Below, in pieces: positions 41,101 through 55,700 of a DNA stretch of 64,000 nucleotides; position 1 is the first letter of the stretch; each line of letters opens with the position of its first letter. The DNA comes from Casuarius casuarius (Eukaryota > Chordata > Aves > Casuariiformes > Casuariidae). A program made the translations under genes and the position numbers. The DNA lies in the NCBI GenBank assembly GCA_003342895.1, contig PTFA01000024.1, positions 5,888,580 through 5,952,579 of the forward strand, written 5' to 3'. Under the pieces are notes generated by a model. The model searched no databases, was not told where the DNA came from, and saw only the letters and a program-made list of their open reading frames with translations.

Positions 41101-44100
41101 CTTCTGGAATCCTGCTCCCCCAAACTGCATTTTCAAGTGAATGAACTATGTGAAGAAATCATCACGTGCCAAGCTCCACTACCACGAGAACCTGCACCTG
41201 CAGGCTGCAGTAGCCCAGAGCAAGCCAGCAAAGCAGCAGGGGTGAATTCAGAGCTCTGCTCCAGACTAGCTGTGTCATCTTCAGCCGGTCACACGCAGGA
41301 GGATTCTGAAGAGCGTGTGAGGCACTTAACACTATTTCCATCAGGGATTTCCATCCTTCCCCCATCTGACAAACTGTGCGACAGGCAGGGGCCAGGAAGG
41401 GGCTCCCGCTTGCGAGAAAGCATCTTCTGTGCTTTCCCAGATGCAGGGCAGCGGTCTGGCCTCCCCGCTCCGGGGTGCCATGTGCCAGCGGCAGCTGGTG
41501 GGAGGATCACAGATAAAGCTGAGCAGCTGGGCCTGGCACTTCAGAGCACATAGCAAACATCGGACCTCAACGCTGCCCTATTAACATGTGCTAAAGGCGT
41601 TAAAGGCGCTGCTGGCAGGGAGCATGGGATAGCAACATCACGGCAAGTCTCACGTGTGTGTTTCATATGTAGGAGAATTCAGAGAAAGAGAGAGACATAC
41701 ACAGACACACGCATGCACATGCATTTAAAAACAAAACTCTGAACAATACTAAATGAGAACCTCAGCTACTGCTTCTGGCTAGCACAACAGATAGTTAGGT
41801 CCAATTTCTACTTTCTTCTGTAGCTTTTCTAGCCTGCTTCTCACTTACTCTTTTTGTTCAGGGATGTCTTCCAACAGCATGTAAAGAAAATCCTGGAAAA
41901 CGAACAAAGCACCACAGTTAGTATGTTTATCAAGCGATATCCCTGTGTCTACAGAACCAGCACTGGATTTAAGCACTGCAGATCGCAGAATGGTAAGAAA
42001 GAAGTTTATATATCCACTATGGTGTTATGCTGCTCAATTATTTATACAACATACATTATGTTTGTCAGTTTTCCAACCCACTCAAGCAAAAAGTGTCAAT
42101 ATTGAAAGAAAATGGGCTTGAAAAGCCTGCTATTTTAACACAATCCTACGTTCCCGTTTTTATTTAGTCTATAATACACACACACAAACTACATTAAAGG
42201 AGCACTGTTAAAGGCTGCAGATTCACATACTCAAAAGCTACAAAACACCAGAATTAAGGCTGTCCTTTATGTTCCCTCCAACATGCTTCTGTTATCACAG
42301 TCTTTAATTGCATGACCACATGCTTTTTTTTCCTTTTGGTGCATATCTAATCTAAGGACCGCACCTGCTCCTCACTCCCTGACAAAATTCATGCTGTTGC
42401 TGTCAACCACACCAACCATGGAATGAAACTCCTCAAAGAAAAAGTAGCTAGAATTTTTTTCCTGGATTTAGAAGGAAAGTGCTAGGCCAGTGGAACAGTA
42501 TTACCATCATCCTCACTTGTAACAGTACGATATGCCCTCTTTATAGGTTACACCTGACATCACTTGAAGGCACCTCATGCTGTACACGATTTAATTCGAA
42601 GGCCAATCACTTTGACATGATGCACTACCTGCTTTGTTCCACTCAACAACCGCATAGAAAGAGGAATTATTAATATGAACTCTCCATTTATATGCTATTT
42701 TATAAAGCAATGGATCAACTTTACTAATGTTAATCTTTGTGGAGACAAGTTTCATAGCCTAATGATGTTCCTCACTGCAATGTACGAGTGCAGGCTGATT
42801 TCTGATTGCAACTACTTGCAATCAGAAGGGACTCCTGAAACTGAAACTATTGGTAGCACTTAGTCTTTCTCCTTTAGATTATGACCAAGGTCCAGGCTAG
42901 GTCGCATTGCCTGCAAAATCTGCTTATGAAGAAAGGTGAATTACACAGTGCTGAGCTCAGTGCTGCTGTGGCAAGATTGCTATCATTAACTGTGCTAGCT
43001 ACATAGGGATGGCTCTGCCCAACTACAGCGTATTTCTGACATGATGATGCACTGCAAAATCCACTTAGTTCATATTATTACTTGCAGTTCTGTACTGTTA
43101 TTCTGTACGTCAGTAGAGAATTACTGACTCCTTGCATTTGTGGAAGCTGTGCTGGAGGCATAGACTAAACTTCCAGGGAAATAAAGAATATGAAAAAATG
43201 GAGAAGAGACCATCATTAGAGTTATTTCAAGAATGAAGCATCTAAAAAGCAATATTGTTTATCCTTGACACTATTTTACATAGAACTTTGTATACATTAA
43301 TTCAACCAGAACCCCTGCTAAGACTGCATCAATGTTTTATAATCTATCCTATGGTCCACTTGAAGACAGCTCTGATATTAGAGGTGTTCTTATATTCTGT
43401 ATATTGTACTGTAAAATTAAACATCTGCTTCATGAATAAGGCTGTCTTCATCTCTCCAAATAACTATTAAGAATAAAGTGCTAACAATCATTCTACACAC
43501 TTTCTTAAAATTAGAATTAATCTTTTTTGGTCTTATTTTAACTGCTTCTATTTCAATGCTCCAAAACAGAATAGAATAACAAATTATCACTTACCTCATA
43601 TTGGCATGTCTTTTAACATTTGCCTATTATCAAGTCTGCCTGACACATCCCATTATGGGTTTGAGTTTTCAGTTGCATATAACTTTGCCAAACTTTAACC
43701 ATCTGGACTGAAATTTTATCCTCAGGCTATTTTTTCCTTCCCTCTCAGATAAAATGGTTCAGAAGTGCCCAAGAGCAAAGTTAGGGGATAATGTGCTGTT
43801 TATAAATTTTGATGGCGTTTTCTTTAGGAGGTTCTAGTGACCTCACATTTTGAAACAAGGCTCGTGATATGGCCAGGGCAAATAAATGCTGAATCAGATC
43901 ACAAAACAAAATATATTGTGTTTTTTTCTTCTCCGTTACAACTAGTTCGATGAAGCCAGAAAGAAAATATGTTAGTAATCACATGCCACCACAGTGCTGC
44001 ATTATTACCAAATCAAGTTATATTTATATTGTTAAATAAACTCACCTTCCCTACTTACTTCTGGGTTTTTTTCCGGGCTGGAAACCCAGAGGCTAGAAAA

Positions 44101-46706
44101 CAACATTTCCCTATAAACGGAAGCTGTTATTCTGCAGTGTGTGGAATTTTATTCACATTTGGCCAAACTGAAGAAGTCTTTGAAAAATGAGTTTGCACAT
44201 GTTCACAAAGGATTGAGAGACTGTCATAAACTAAATTCCCTGAAGACTCTTGTCTACTCTCGCCATGTTCCAGACTGAAGCCAACAATTTTCCTCACAAC
44301 TGCAACTCTGGGCTGCTGCTGACCAGATCAAATCTGGAAACAGAGTGTGAATTGAGATCAAGGAGAAAGTTTCTTTGCACTGCTAATAAATGTGGCATGT
44401 CGGAGTCAAAGAAGAGCAGGGACCTAATGACTGAGGAGCAGGCTGAGAGAAGTAACCTTGAGGAACTGGGGATGGAGGCTACTTGAAGCAGGAAGCAGGC
44501 AAATCTGGGTTGAGAAGATCTTTTATTCCGTCGCTGAAGACGCTGTATGATAATGCCAGTTCTTATATTCTAACAGCCACTAGGATGTTTCTATTCTTAA
44601 ACTGTTGTGGGGAGTCAGACAGATACCTCTCTCTGTTCACACATGTTGATATTAAATAGGGAACACAGAATATTAAAGGGCAGATAATAGCCTCTTCTTT
44701 GTGGGAAAACTGAAATCATATTTCAAGTACTCTATGACCAATACACAATTTCGTTTAAACTCTCTAACTGCAATATGAATGGAGGTAGACAGAAGAAATG
44801 GAGATTTCATGACTAGAAGCGATATATCTAAAAGGACATTCAGTTGGCAACAAATGAATTCCAAATGCATTTACATCCAATTTCTTACGGAAATTACAGA
44901 CTCAAAGTTAAACTACCCCAACAATTACGGAATTTGTAAATGACTTAACTAAATGGTAAATGTTACTTCATCCCTTTTAGGGGGTAAAGTATGTATAATA
45001 CAAATAAGCATTCTTCCTAGGATCATGATTATTTTGAATTCCCTCCCCATTCATCTTCCTGCCTTTTATTTAACAAAATCAGCAACACGTTGAAATCTTC
45101 CTTATGAGGTTTTGGTAACAAGCCCAGAATCCCCCTCCAAAGACTACAACTTCCTATCAGAGTGAGCATTTTTAGACTCTCCAGCTTTATGCTCTATTAT
45201 CAGGCAGCAATCTGTAGCCAGACAGGACAACAGCTTAAGCCCCAGGCTACAGAGCCACTGACTAGCTCCATCTAAAAGATGATTTTTTTGCCCCTTTATG
45301 CCTTGCCAATGAACTGCACTCCGATTACTGGCAATTCCCTGCAGCAAAATGACCAACAGTCACGGCAACCAGGAAAACATAGCATGCTAGAGGATCTGAC
45401 AAGCATCTTCTGGTAAGCTTTCCTGTAGACTTTTAAGGTGACAGCAGCCCCTGGATGTCGTTCCTCCCCCCCTTCTCTGACTGAGGTTACTGTCTTGTAT
45501 CTCCGCCTGAGCTGCCCAAATTCAGAATCCAGTGGTTTTGCACAAAGCAACTTTCATCATAAGTCTAAGCTAACAAACAAGACTGAACCGCTCCAGCTAA
45601 AGCCAGTATACTTGTCCTCTTATGTATAGCGTGAATAACTAAGGGAAGCAAGTCCTAACTTACCCCATCTATACGTCTAAGAGGGCTTCCGTCAGAGCCC
45701 TAGGTCTTTTACACATAACATCTATCACTTCCTGCATATCAAAACACCTTAGAGCAGGTAAGCCCATTCCTGGAACAGATAAGTTGGAGGAAGTATGTTG
45801 ATTATCACTTAATTTACTGAAAAAGTGTTTGCATTCCTCCTTGCCTTATTGATGGGAAGGTTCAACCTAGATTCCAGGCAGGGAAACGAAAGCATCCAGT
45901 TGGAACATGCCTTCTCCAAGCATTTTGACCCTGGAGTCTGTTGTCTCAGACTCAACTGAATTGCTTTAATTTCCTCAGAAAATACACAGATTCTCACTGT
46001 CCATTACGAATACTAAATATACCACTGCCTCAAAATTTGAATTAAACACAGATTCCTTCTATTTTATATGTATAAACATATAAGAATATACATACACACA
46101 TGAGAAAAAGATGAAGAACTATGTTTTATACCTGTTTTATACCAACAATTCTAGACAGAACCCTCAGTCATTCTTTGGACTTTGGTTTAAGATCATCCAG
46201 CAGAAAATCATATAGAAGATGCATTTGACTATGATTACTTAAAATATATTCCACTAAATCAAAGAAAAGCTGGAGCTGTGATTCAGCAGGCACAAATAAA
46301 ACCCACATGCTTTGGGAGTGCTCCCTTGTCTGTTTGCTCTGGTCAGAATTTAATTGTAGAGTTAATCTTTTTTCCTATCAAACTAAATTGCACAACAAGC
46401 TACCATGTAATTTTAAGCCTGAAGGATGCTAAATGGAAGCTAAGCAAACGGGAAAACTTTAGCTGAGCAGAGAAGTGAGAGACTACTATAACACAAGTGG
46501 AAATGCAAAAAAAAATTCCATAGCTGAAGACTGAAATTCAAAACTTAGTAAGTTCAGAAACTATGGGAATGATTTATCAGAAGGGTCCAGGACACATTTT
46601 CAGATATATGGGACACTTTCCTGATAGAAGGCTATTATACTTGCACAACTTACCGCTTCTTTTAAGATCTTTGTACTTGAGACAGGAAACACCAAAAGCT
46701 ACTTGG

Positions 46707-46766
<60 letters not shown>

Positions 46767-49700
46767 GGATATTAAAATATGTGACAAAGTTAACTTTTTT
46801 AAATCAGTCATCTGTATTAGATGTGATTATAAAACATCTGGGGTCCTCCCAGCTTCATTCCTTTCTGCTGACTTCTCCAGTCCCATTTCTAGCCCTACTG
46901 CATTGTGTTCTTTCTCTGTCCTTTAAAATACATAGTTTACCTTATTTTGAGAAAAGTACATCAGAAAAAAGAAATAGGAAGTTTTCTCACAAAGAAAAAT
47001 AATACTGCCTCATAATATATGAATCACTTTTATTCACCCAATCTTAGTTACACTTCAAACATAATCCATCATTCCTTCTTTCAAGATATTTGCATCTGAA
47101 ATAGGGATAAGATATATACTAACACAATGGGTTGTTAAAGTGTGCAATATAATTAACTAGTCTATATACTAATCAATTGCCATATACGTAATTATTTTAG
47201 ATATAGTTAACCTCAGGTTAAAATGTTTGACCAAGAGAGGTAACTTTTTTTTTTTTATTATTTCCCTATTCTTGTTAAAATTTAAAGAGTTACCCAGAAG
47301 GAAAAGCATACTGTACAGTAAATAAAGCACGGTGCCAAGCAGTGAACAATGAACAGAGAACAAAATACCGACCAGCTGCTTCGTATGCGAGCAACACCTA
47401 CTCCACATAAATGAGGCAAAGGTCTTTGGGGGGTGGAGGGGAGCAGGAGGGACTGTGATCATACAGTAATTAAAGACCGTCCCATTGCGTGTCTGTATCA
47501 GGAAACCGAATGAAGGCTGTGCAGGGCTGAGCCAACGACAAAAAGGAGGAATCCGCTCGCTTGTGCAAGAGCTGGGACAGAAAACTGACTCCATCTGAAT
47601 AACTTTACCCTGCCTTTTTCTGTTTTCCAAGCCCGCGGGAGCGCACAAGGCAAAGACCCCCGTGCTCCCGGCTGCTGCGGGCGGCCGGGCGCCAGAATCG
47701 GCGCCGAGCCCTGCTGACGTCAGTGGCCCTCCGCTCCAGCTCTCAGGTTGGCAGGCGTGGGACGGCTGAGGCCAAGCGCCAGAGAGAAATTTTTAGATAA
47801 ACTTTTGCTTAAAGAAAAGTTTCTAGAGGTTAGTACGGCAAAATACGAGTGCACCGCATGCTGAGACTTCCAATTCTAGCTACGAGGGTTCTGCAAGCAA
47901 ATACGTGGATGATGAGTTGTCCGCGCGGGTACCAATTCCTCGTAGAAAACTGACAACGATGCTGCGTACCTATGCAAACGGCTGTGCAGGAGCACGCTGA
48001 TGTAGGTATGCACACAGGGGTTTGTACGCATACGACACGTGCCTTTAAAGCTTTCAAGAATAGCATAAATCGTAATTTTTTGAAGAGCTGCCTTAACTGT
48101 CTTTTTACTATAGCAAATTATAAGTATCAGAATGGGCGAACGCAACAGACCTTGGGTTATTATTATAGTAGATAAAAATGAAAGTCTGCAAACAATTCAG
48201 TTCTCAAGGTGTTCTTATTTCAGTATCAAACTGAACAATAGCTTTAACTGCGTTAGGAATATCAGCAACGTGTGCGCCTTTCTATTTATTTATAGTCAGT
48301 AACACTCCATTCATTGTTTTAAAAGTTTATTTAAAGCAGTTACTAAGTGAATTCTCCCACAGAAAGAAAAATGGAAGATTTTTTTTTTAAATCTCTCTCA
48401 AAGATTCCAGACTTGCTCTACTCGTCTGTTGCTAACTCAACTAAAATAAACAAAAACTACTATTAAAAACATACTGAGCATGCAATCAAAATGAAGGAAA
48501 AAAGCAAACTGATTAATGTTTCACATCTGAAGTCATTTCCTTGCACCTGCAGCTCTCATCTAGGAAAAATACTACAAACACCACTGAAAACAAGACTAGT
48601 ATTCAGAATGTGGGCAATTATTTTCACTGTTTTTACTTTCCCTCTTCCCCACAATTCCTGAGGCTGAGAACCTTTACAATTATTTTGGACAAGGTGAAAG
48701 TACAACATCACAATATTTAAACTTACCACTTGTACCTCTATTTATTTTAGATCTTTTACTCATTTAAATGCTGACAGCATGTTTGTTCAAGGAAGAACTT
48801 GAACTTGAATAATAAACTTTGTGTACTAATTTTGCTTCATTGCTTCTGCATTTCCAATTCCTACTGTGATTGCTTATCTACCTATAGCAGATACCTACAT
48901 AAATATAACCTTTAAGCTAAGATTTCTTACAGAGAAAGTAAATACATTTACAGTCTGATACAGCCTATCCCCTATGCATTTTTTTCTTTAGCATAGTGAC
49001 CAAACTTCAGTCTTGCCGTGCAATTGTTATTACACAGTTGCCTACACTGTAGATTGACTCTTTCCAGCAGTTTCAAGGGGAGCTCGATTTAGGCTGCAAT
49101 GAAACAAGGCAAAAGCACATGAAGCATCACTATGATTTGGTGACCCATTTATACCTGATTCTCAAGCACAGCCATCTAGGAAAGTTCCAAGCATTGCACT
49201 CAAGGTAAGAATATTTATTGTACACAACCAGTATACTTTCATAGTACACTATACAGCTTTTATTGTGTACCACACAGCTCTACTTCCACCAAAACAAGTA
49301 TCTTCAAAAGAAGGAAAGTATATATTTTTGATCTAAGCTAAGCACATAGCTATGCACATATTGCACATATTCAAGTAAAAAGTAGCCTAAGAAACTTTAA
49401 ATAAAAGCATCTCTTACTCTTGCTTCAATAAAAAATACTGAGCATATTTTTATTCAATTACCAAAAACAGTTGCTTCTGGGCTCAGAAGCAGCATGTAGT
49501 ATTTCAGCTTGTGAGACTAGAGTTAGTCTGCAAATTGACATTTCACAGCAGCATACAGGGCAAAAGGAGAAACCACTAGTAGACCAGCAGTTCCACTGCA
49601 ATGCTATCTAGCTACAGTGACTAATAGGATAATGTGCTAGGGCTTCTAACAGGTTGCAGTACTTACGCAGTCTACTGACACAACCGATTTCATGTCAAGC

Positions 49701-52700
49701 AGGAGACCTAAGAAGCTCATCTTTTCCTCACAAAAACATCAGCACCTTTCTTACAACCAGATTAAAGCACCGCGCTGCTTCTTGCTTTCAGCAACTTCAG
49801 GATCTCTGTATTTTTCAAAAAGTTTCCAGCTGTGTAATAGTGAAGCTCCATATTCATGATTTTAGGCACCCTAGTATAGACGAGGCTGCTATAGTCGCCG
49901 GCACTTTCCACAGTGCGCCAAATATAACCACTCAGGGTCTCGGTGACATGGCACAGGAAACAGCCGCAGCAGTGGAAACATTAATTCCCTTAATACCCTG
50001 AGTGTTCCTCCAGAGCTGCTGCAGTAGAGCTACTATGCCTCCCTTTTGGGTAACTTGACATCCAAATGAATCCACAGGTCTGTGGGCTATTTGTAAAATA
50101 CACAGGGACAGATAGGTCTTTAAGGATGAGATCCAGAAGAGCCAGCACACTGAGCAAAGACCCACTGCAGCTGGAAAAGACAGGAGTGCATTAGACCTCG
50201 TCTCCTCAAGATCTGAGGCCTCTTCTCTGATGTTCACCGTCCTGAAACCTTTCTACAGTTTAAAACGTATTCCAAAAAGAGAGTCTTCAGTGAAGAAACT
50301 AACTTCAAGAATTCACTCGTAACCCTTTTCTGCTCTCTTCCGCTATTCCTCGCTCCTATCACACTGCCATCTTCTAGTTCTTCTGTTTGTCACGTTGTGC
50401 CTTTTGCTCCAGGCCTGTTTTTAACTGTGATCTGTTCAGTGATCTAGTTCACAGACACCTCTACGAATGGTTGTGCTTGCAACACTAAAGAAGCAACAAA
50501 CTGCAGTGCCAGGGAATAAGCTGGTTTCATCACCAGTGACAAGGTTTCCTAGAACTTTAGGTTCGGAGTTATGTCATCCCTTCTCAAAACAAAATAGAGA
50601 AGGACAAGACAGTCCCTCCTTTAATAACAAAACCAGTGGTTAGAGGACTCCTTCAGAAAGGCCTGGGGGAAGGTGAACTTCTATTTATAACCCCAGGTGG
50701 ATGCTCCACCTAATGGTTGCTTCCATGGTGTGGTTTGCTCAATCTTTCCTTCTGAAGCTGTTCTACTTTGCATGAAATAATTATACAACATTTGTGTCAG
50801 GAAGAGAACAAGCTAAGTCTGTAGCTCAAGTGATTAATATGTCTAGTTGGACTTGGGGAGAGCAGATCCTGATTCCTAACTCAATGTTATTTTATTTTAT
50901 TTTTATTTTTAAAGCCAAGCCTTCACCAATCCAGGAAGAAATCCTGTTCTAGGAGAAATATTGCTCTCAAGAGTGGGCAGCTACTGCAGGAAAGTCTATT
51001 GAAATAAAGAGGAAACATCTTAAATATCCCTTGTGCATTAATTCTTCAGCAACAGAGAGGCAGAAGAATGTTTTAGAAAGAAAGGGTGGGAGTACAGACC
51101 ATGATGAGGAATCCTATACAGAGGCTGTGATAAGACTGTGCTAAAGGTGGGTATAAGGCCACAGAGTGATGGGACACTGACGTGGTGGAAAAGACACTGA
51201 CCCGTTAACAGGCTGTGCAATTTTAAGCATTGAATGAAGCAGCAAGCAGGGAGGAAGGAAATAAAGTCAGAAAGCAATACGCACACACTGTTACTATTTA
51301 TGGAAGTTTTCAGTTACATTCCTACTCTGTGTTTCTCTTCTAGCGGAAAGAGAGGTATCTGGGAAAAGACTGACTAACCACAACCCAAACTCAGTAGTCA
51401 AGAGAGTACAGCAGACAACTCTAGTACAGTAAATGACTATCTTTGAAAACATCTATGAAACCATCTATGAATTCATCTATAGAAATCATCTATGAATATT
51501 GGCTTTTCAGAGTACTGGGCTGATACTTTCAAAAACAGTTCCATCCATTGTTTACAAATCAGACACAAGCAGAGTGTCAGATTTATGTATCACCCAGAAG
51601 AGAGGTACTGCCCCCTAGAAGGTACGGGTTTCACCAATATTGCCAAGTTACAATTGCTGTTCCCTTTTCACACCATAACCAAAACCAGTGATTTAGTTCT
51701 TTTGTTTTTTTCAGAAAGTAAGGAGAACCCAAAGCAGAGTACCTGAGAAAGGACAAGCTGCCCGTGGAACTTATGGACAAATTTTCTTAATGATGCAAGA
51801 TATGAAGCCTCTCCTATCGTCCTTGCCAGAAACCGCAAAAGGAAGTAACCCTGCAAGAAATTAAGCCAAGAACAAGGAAGAAGCTATGAATTAGCTGATG
51901 TCTAAAAGAAAGAAGTCGTCATAATATTAGCAAATCAATTCCAACAAAAAACAGCTTACAACACTCACCTTCAAATAGTGAACCTGCATGAAGATTTTTT
52001 CTGCCTTAAGACCATGTTTGACAACAGATGCTCCAGACTCACTCACTTCTCCTGTGTTCTCTTTGTTGGGCCTGAAATGACAGCAGACTAATTAAGGTTT
52101 GGATAAGAAAGTAAAGAAATAACTCACACATTACATGCTCCTACAGTTGAAAGCACTGTCAATGGCATAGTATCTCTAGACACCTGTCACTCGTTCAGTC
52201 TTTTTCTCTACCCCAAGTTAAATAATTTGGCTTAAACAAAAAGAAATAAGGAGTTGCATAATTTTAATGCAATTTTGTATGTAGCTGCCCAGACAGCTGT
52301 GGTAAAACTGAGAGGCATCACTAAGTTGGTGTACGCTCTTCACTGCCAGCATGACATTCTGTTGCATGTCATTCCACAGTGCACAGACACATCATGAACA
52401 AAGGGAAACAAAACAAAACAAAACGACAGACATTTCAGACAGAAGGGAAAGGAAAAGGAGGAGACTGAAGTTGTTCTGTTCGACTAGAGCTCCCCTTCTT
52501 ACACCCAAACAGTGGCTTAACAACAGCTCACATAACTACACTTGCAAGAGTAATGTCTTTCATTCGCATGTCATTCACTGCAGATGAAATTATTTTCTGT
52601 TCTTCATTTTGCTGTTTCGGGTTGCAAGAAAAGTGATCGAAGTTTTAAGAGAGCGAGCCTCTTACACACACATTTGAGCGTTTCAGACAGGTAATAGTGC

Positions 52701-55700
52701 CTAGAAAAAAAATTAATTCTTGACTGCCTGATTTTTAAAAGTAACAAAACATCTGGTATGTCAGAAATCTACACCAGTAAAGTCTAGAGGACTCCTAGGC
52801 TCTTGTAAGCAGACAGCGAAACAAGAGAGAAGCTATGCAAATACTCTTTTTTTCGTTTTAGAAGTATTTTTGCAGACACAGCATTGGAGAGTCATTCAGT
52901 ATTGTTATCTTCCATCCAGAAAATATCCTAGCCATCTGTCTGAGAACAGAAGTCTTTCTTAGGAGCCTGTGCGACTAAAACAACGTCCCCAATTCTAAGT
53001 GTGGATTTCGAATGGCCAGTCTCAGAAACCGAAGCTCTCTTCCCCCAGTTCCACAGAGCAGGGACAACACAGACCACAGCAGTGCAGGATTCTTCAAACC
53101 GCATCACCCACATGCTGCTCATGAGCTAATTCCAGTGATCGAATTTCTTTTCTTCTCTATCTTGGTCTGCCTCACAGAAAACATTCTTCCTTTTTTTGTC
53201 TGTTTGTAATGGCTTCTTACTACAGTTCTGCCAAGAGTGCCAAGCCATTTTTTCCCCTTTAAGCACTACGCTTAGGACCTGGGCACATCAAATTCACTTG
53301 ACATAGAAAAATCTAGATGAAAGATGACTATTTGAGATCAAATAGAAAAAGAAAATTCAGATTCAATTTTACACTGTTCCTAACAGAGTCCTTTCCCATG
53401 CTACACCTCAGATCATCTTTCTAGGAAGATCTTTCAACAATGAAAGGAGATCAATAATTGATTTCTTATCCTAGGGTAGCTCTGGTTCCTCGAGACACTG
53501 TAACCATCACGGGCCCGCTGTAGGAGACAGGAGCATGCTTATTTCCCATTCGGATCAGTCTCCTGGAAGTAAGGCCTGTTGGAATTTCATATGCAACTTT
53601 TCACGTTGTTCTCTGAGTATAAAAGAGACAACCAAAACTGCTCCTTGTTTCTCTCATGATAAATAGCTCAGTTCTGTAGACTTCGAAAAGCAGAGTTTGA
53701 GCACAGGTTATAGGACCCACGCTAAACTGAAACATCTCCCAGAATCACAATTATTTTAAATTAGGCAGTCATCCTTCCTTCCACCTTCAGCTTAGTGCCT
53801 GTGTAGAGCCTACGTAGCAGGTGTCTGGAAAGCAGTATCCCATCTGACTGATGGTACTGAAGAATTTCCTCTCGCAAAGGATGTATATATATGCTACAGA
53901 CCCCACAATGCCTGCGCAACAGTGTAAATATTCAGAACATTACCCTGTGCAGTGCAGTTAGTACTTCAGCATGCTAATTTAAAGCAACGCTTAGTATACT
54001 TACAACACATTGCAGGTCTGGAGACTGAATGATTGTTCCACTGCCCTGTAAACCTGGCATCTATTCTAGTAGATAAAGCTAGGCATAACGCTAAAGCTGA
54101 GCTGATGCAAGTTATTCAAGTTGCTACCTCGTGGATTTTAGACATCAGCATATTTCTGAAGGCAGCGGAATAGGTATCAACACTGGCTTATCCTCGTGAA
54201 AATTCACAGGCAGAAGCTGAATCAAAGGCCAGTGCAAGAAGTGATCTCAGTGCCAGCTTCATTCTAGAGAAAGAAATGCACTTCTCAAGTCTTCCTTGTT
54301 TTGATACCAGGAGAGACTTGATGCTGGCCAGAGAAATGAGTCATCTTTCCTATGTGATTTTATGTCTGCAGGTTTGCTTCAAACTCTGTAAGAAAATATA
54401 CAGGGCTCTGAAGTCTTTTCTTACATAAGCACTACATTTCAGTGCTGTAAGTTTTCTTCAACGCTGAAGAATTGCTTGTGCTGCCTTTCAGAGCTGTTGC
54501 CTGCTGAAAAGACACTCATCATTTGCTTTCATACCCGACCTCATTTTTCATGGGTACCACATAAGATGGCCATAGCATCAAATATCCATAATGATAAGAA
54601 ACATAACGCTGATGATCAGTTTGGTGCGTGGCTTTCACCTAGTCATAATAGGTGCTCATTTGCTGGATCACAAGTTAACAGGATCAGCTCTCAAACTGTG
54701 GACAGGGTTTTCCTGCTGTCAGGAGAAAGCACAGAAAAAAAAAACCACACAACTGTCCAGTGGGGAACAAAAAAAAAGTAGCTGAAAAATGTGTTTGTGC
54801 TAAGGAAGAGCAGGCTGGTTGATTTTTGTCTTCCTGACACGGCTGGAAAAAGAAATGAAAGGTTATCTTTTACTTTTAATATGCTTACATAAAAACACAA
54901 GCCTGAACCAGTACAGGCTCCACATCCAGCACAACTGAAAGACTGAAATTTTCTCCCTGACATACCAGCACTGGAAAACATACTGACATACTTTGAGAAG
55001 AAAGGAAAAATACTAAATATGCAAAGAGAGAACTAATTCAAGTCCATGCCACAGAGGGGGCAGAAAACATTTATGTTTGACTGAAACCAGTGGAAAGTCC
55101 TTCTTAGATGCAACTGCAGGAAACCAGAGAAATCAGAGAGGCAGAGATTCACAGAACCCCAAGCTGGCATCAAGTTCCTCTTGTGAAGTGCATATTTAGT
55201 GGCCTAGTTTTACAAACACAAACTAACTTATCACTCTTTTATATTTGCACTGAGAATATCACTATGCAAAAGGCAAGTACAGCATGGTAACTACAGAGAC
55301 AGCGATGTCTACCAACTGTGGAAATTTGCAGAAAACTTAAGTTTTAATTTCCAGATAAATAGACCCTCCTTGAGTCTCAAACTGTAAAGGATATTTTAGC
55401 CCTAGAAAAAAAAATTAAAAAGTTATACCACATGCACATTTTATTAAAAATAACTATATAATTACTGTAAAAGAAGGCATATGCAATTCCATAATACTGA
55501 AAATGAAAAACAAACATCCAGATAAGTCCCCTATCACAAGACGCAATGTTTCCAGGCTAAAAGTAATTTATTTAAAAACAAACAAACAAACTCAGACTCT
55601 GTCAATCAGTAGTTGTGTTGGTAGCAGCTGTATGGCAGCTAGTGATAAGGCTTGCTTTTGTATTTATACCTATCATCAAATTGCACACTTGCAAATGTAT

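Larger units (their letters stand above)
33562..41848 (-). other. AOPEP: AOPEP intron, 8.29 kb, rich in ancient repeat relics
   Basis: GT-AG intron with the highest density of old interspersed repeats in the window: MIR-like fragments near 34863-34935 and 41240-41375, a tRNA-derived SINE at 37480-37730, an ancient repeat at 37368-37437, and a palindromic relic at 39528-39602. It also has long T runs at 37058-37081 and near 38045-38060. No coding segment was recognised apart from the flanking exons. Confidence 0.8.
41893..51742 (-). other. AOPEP: AOPEP intron, 9.85 kb
   Basis: GT-AG intron. It holds a small CpG island with a CRE at 47630-47775, a (TA)n microsatellite at 46712-46763, an imperfect tandem repeat at 51450-51498, and a hairpin-forming stretch near 44062-44092. 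Elsewhere it is unremarkable AT-rich sequence; open frames such as 47169-47648 on the minus strand are not recognised as protein. Confidence 0.85.

Noticed and set aside
41137..41553. 138-codon plus-strand open frame
   Set aside because: Overlaps a possible MIR-like fragment, has no known domain and no splice context.
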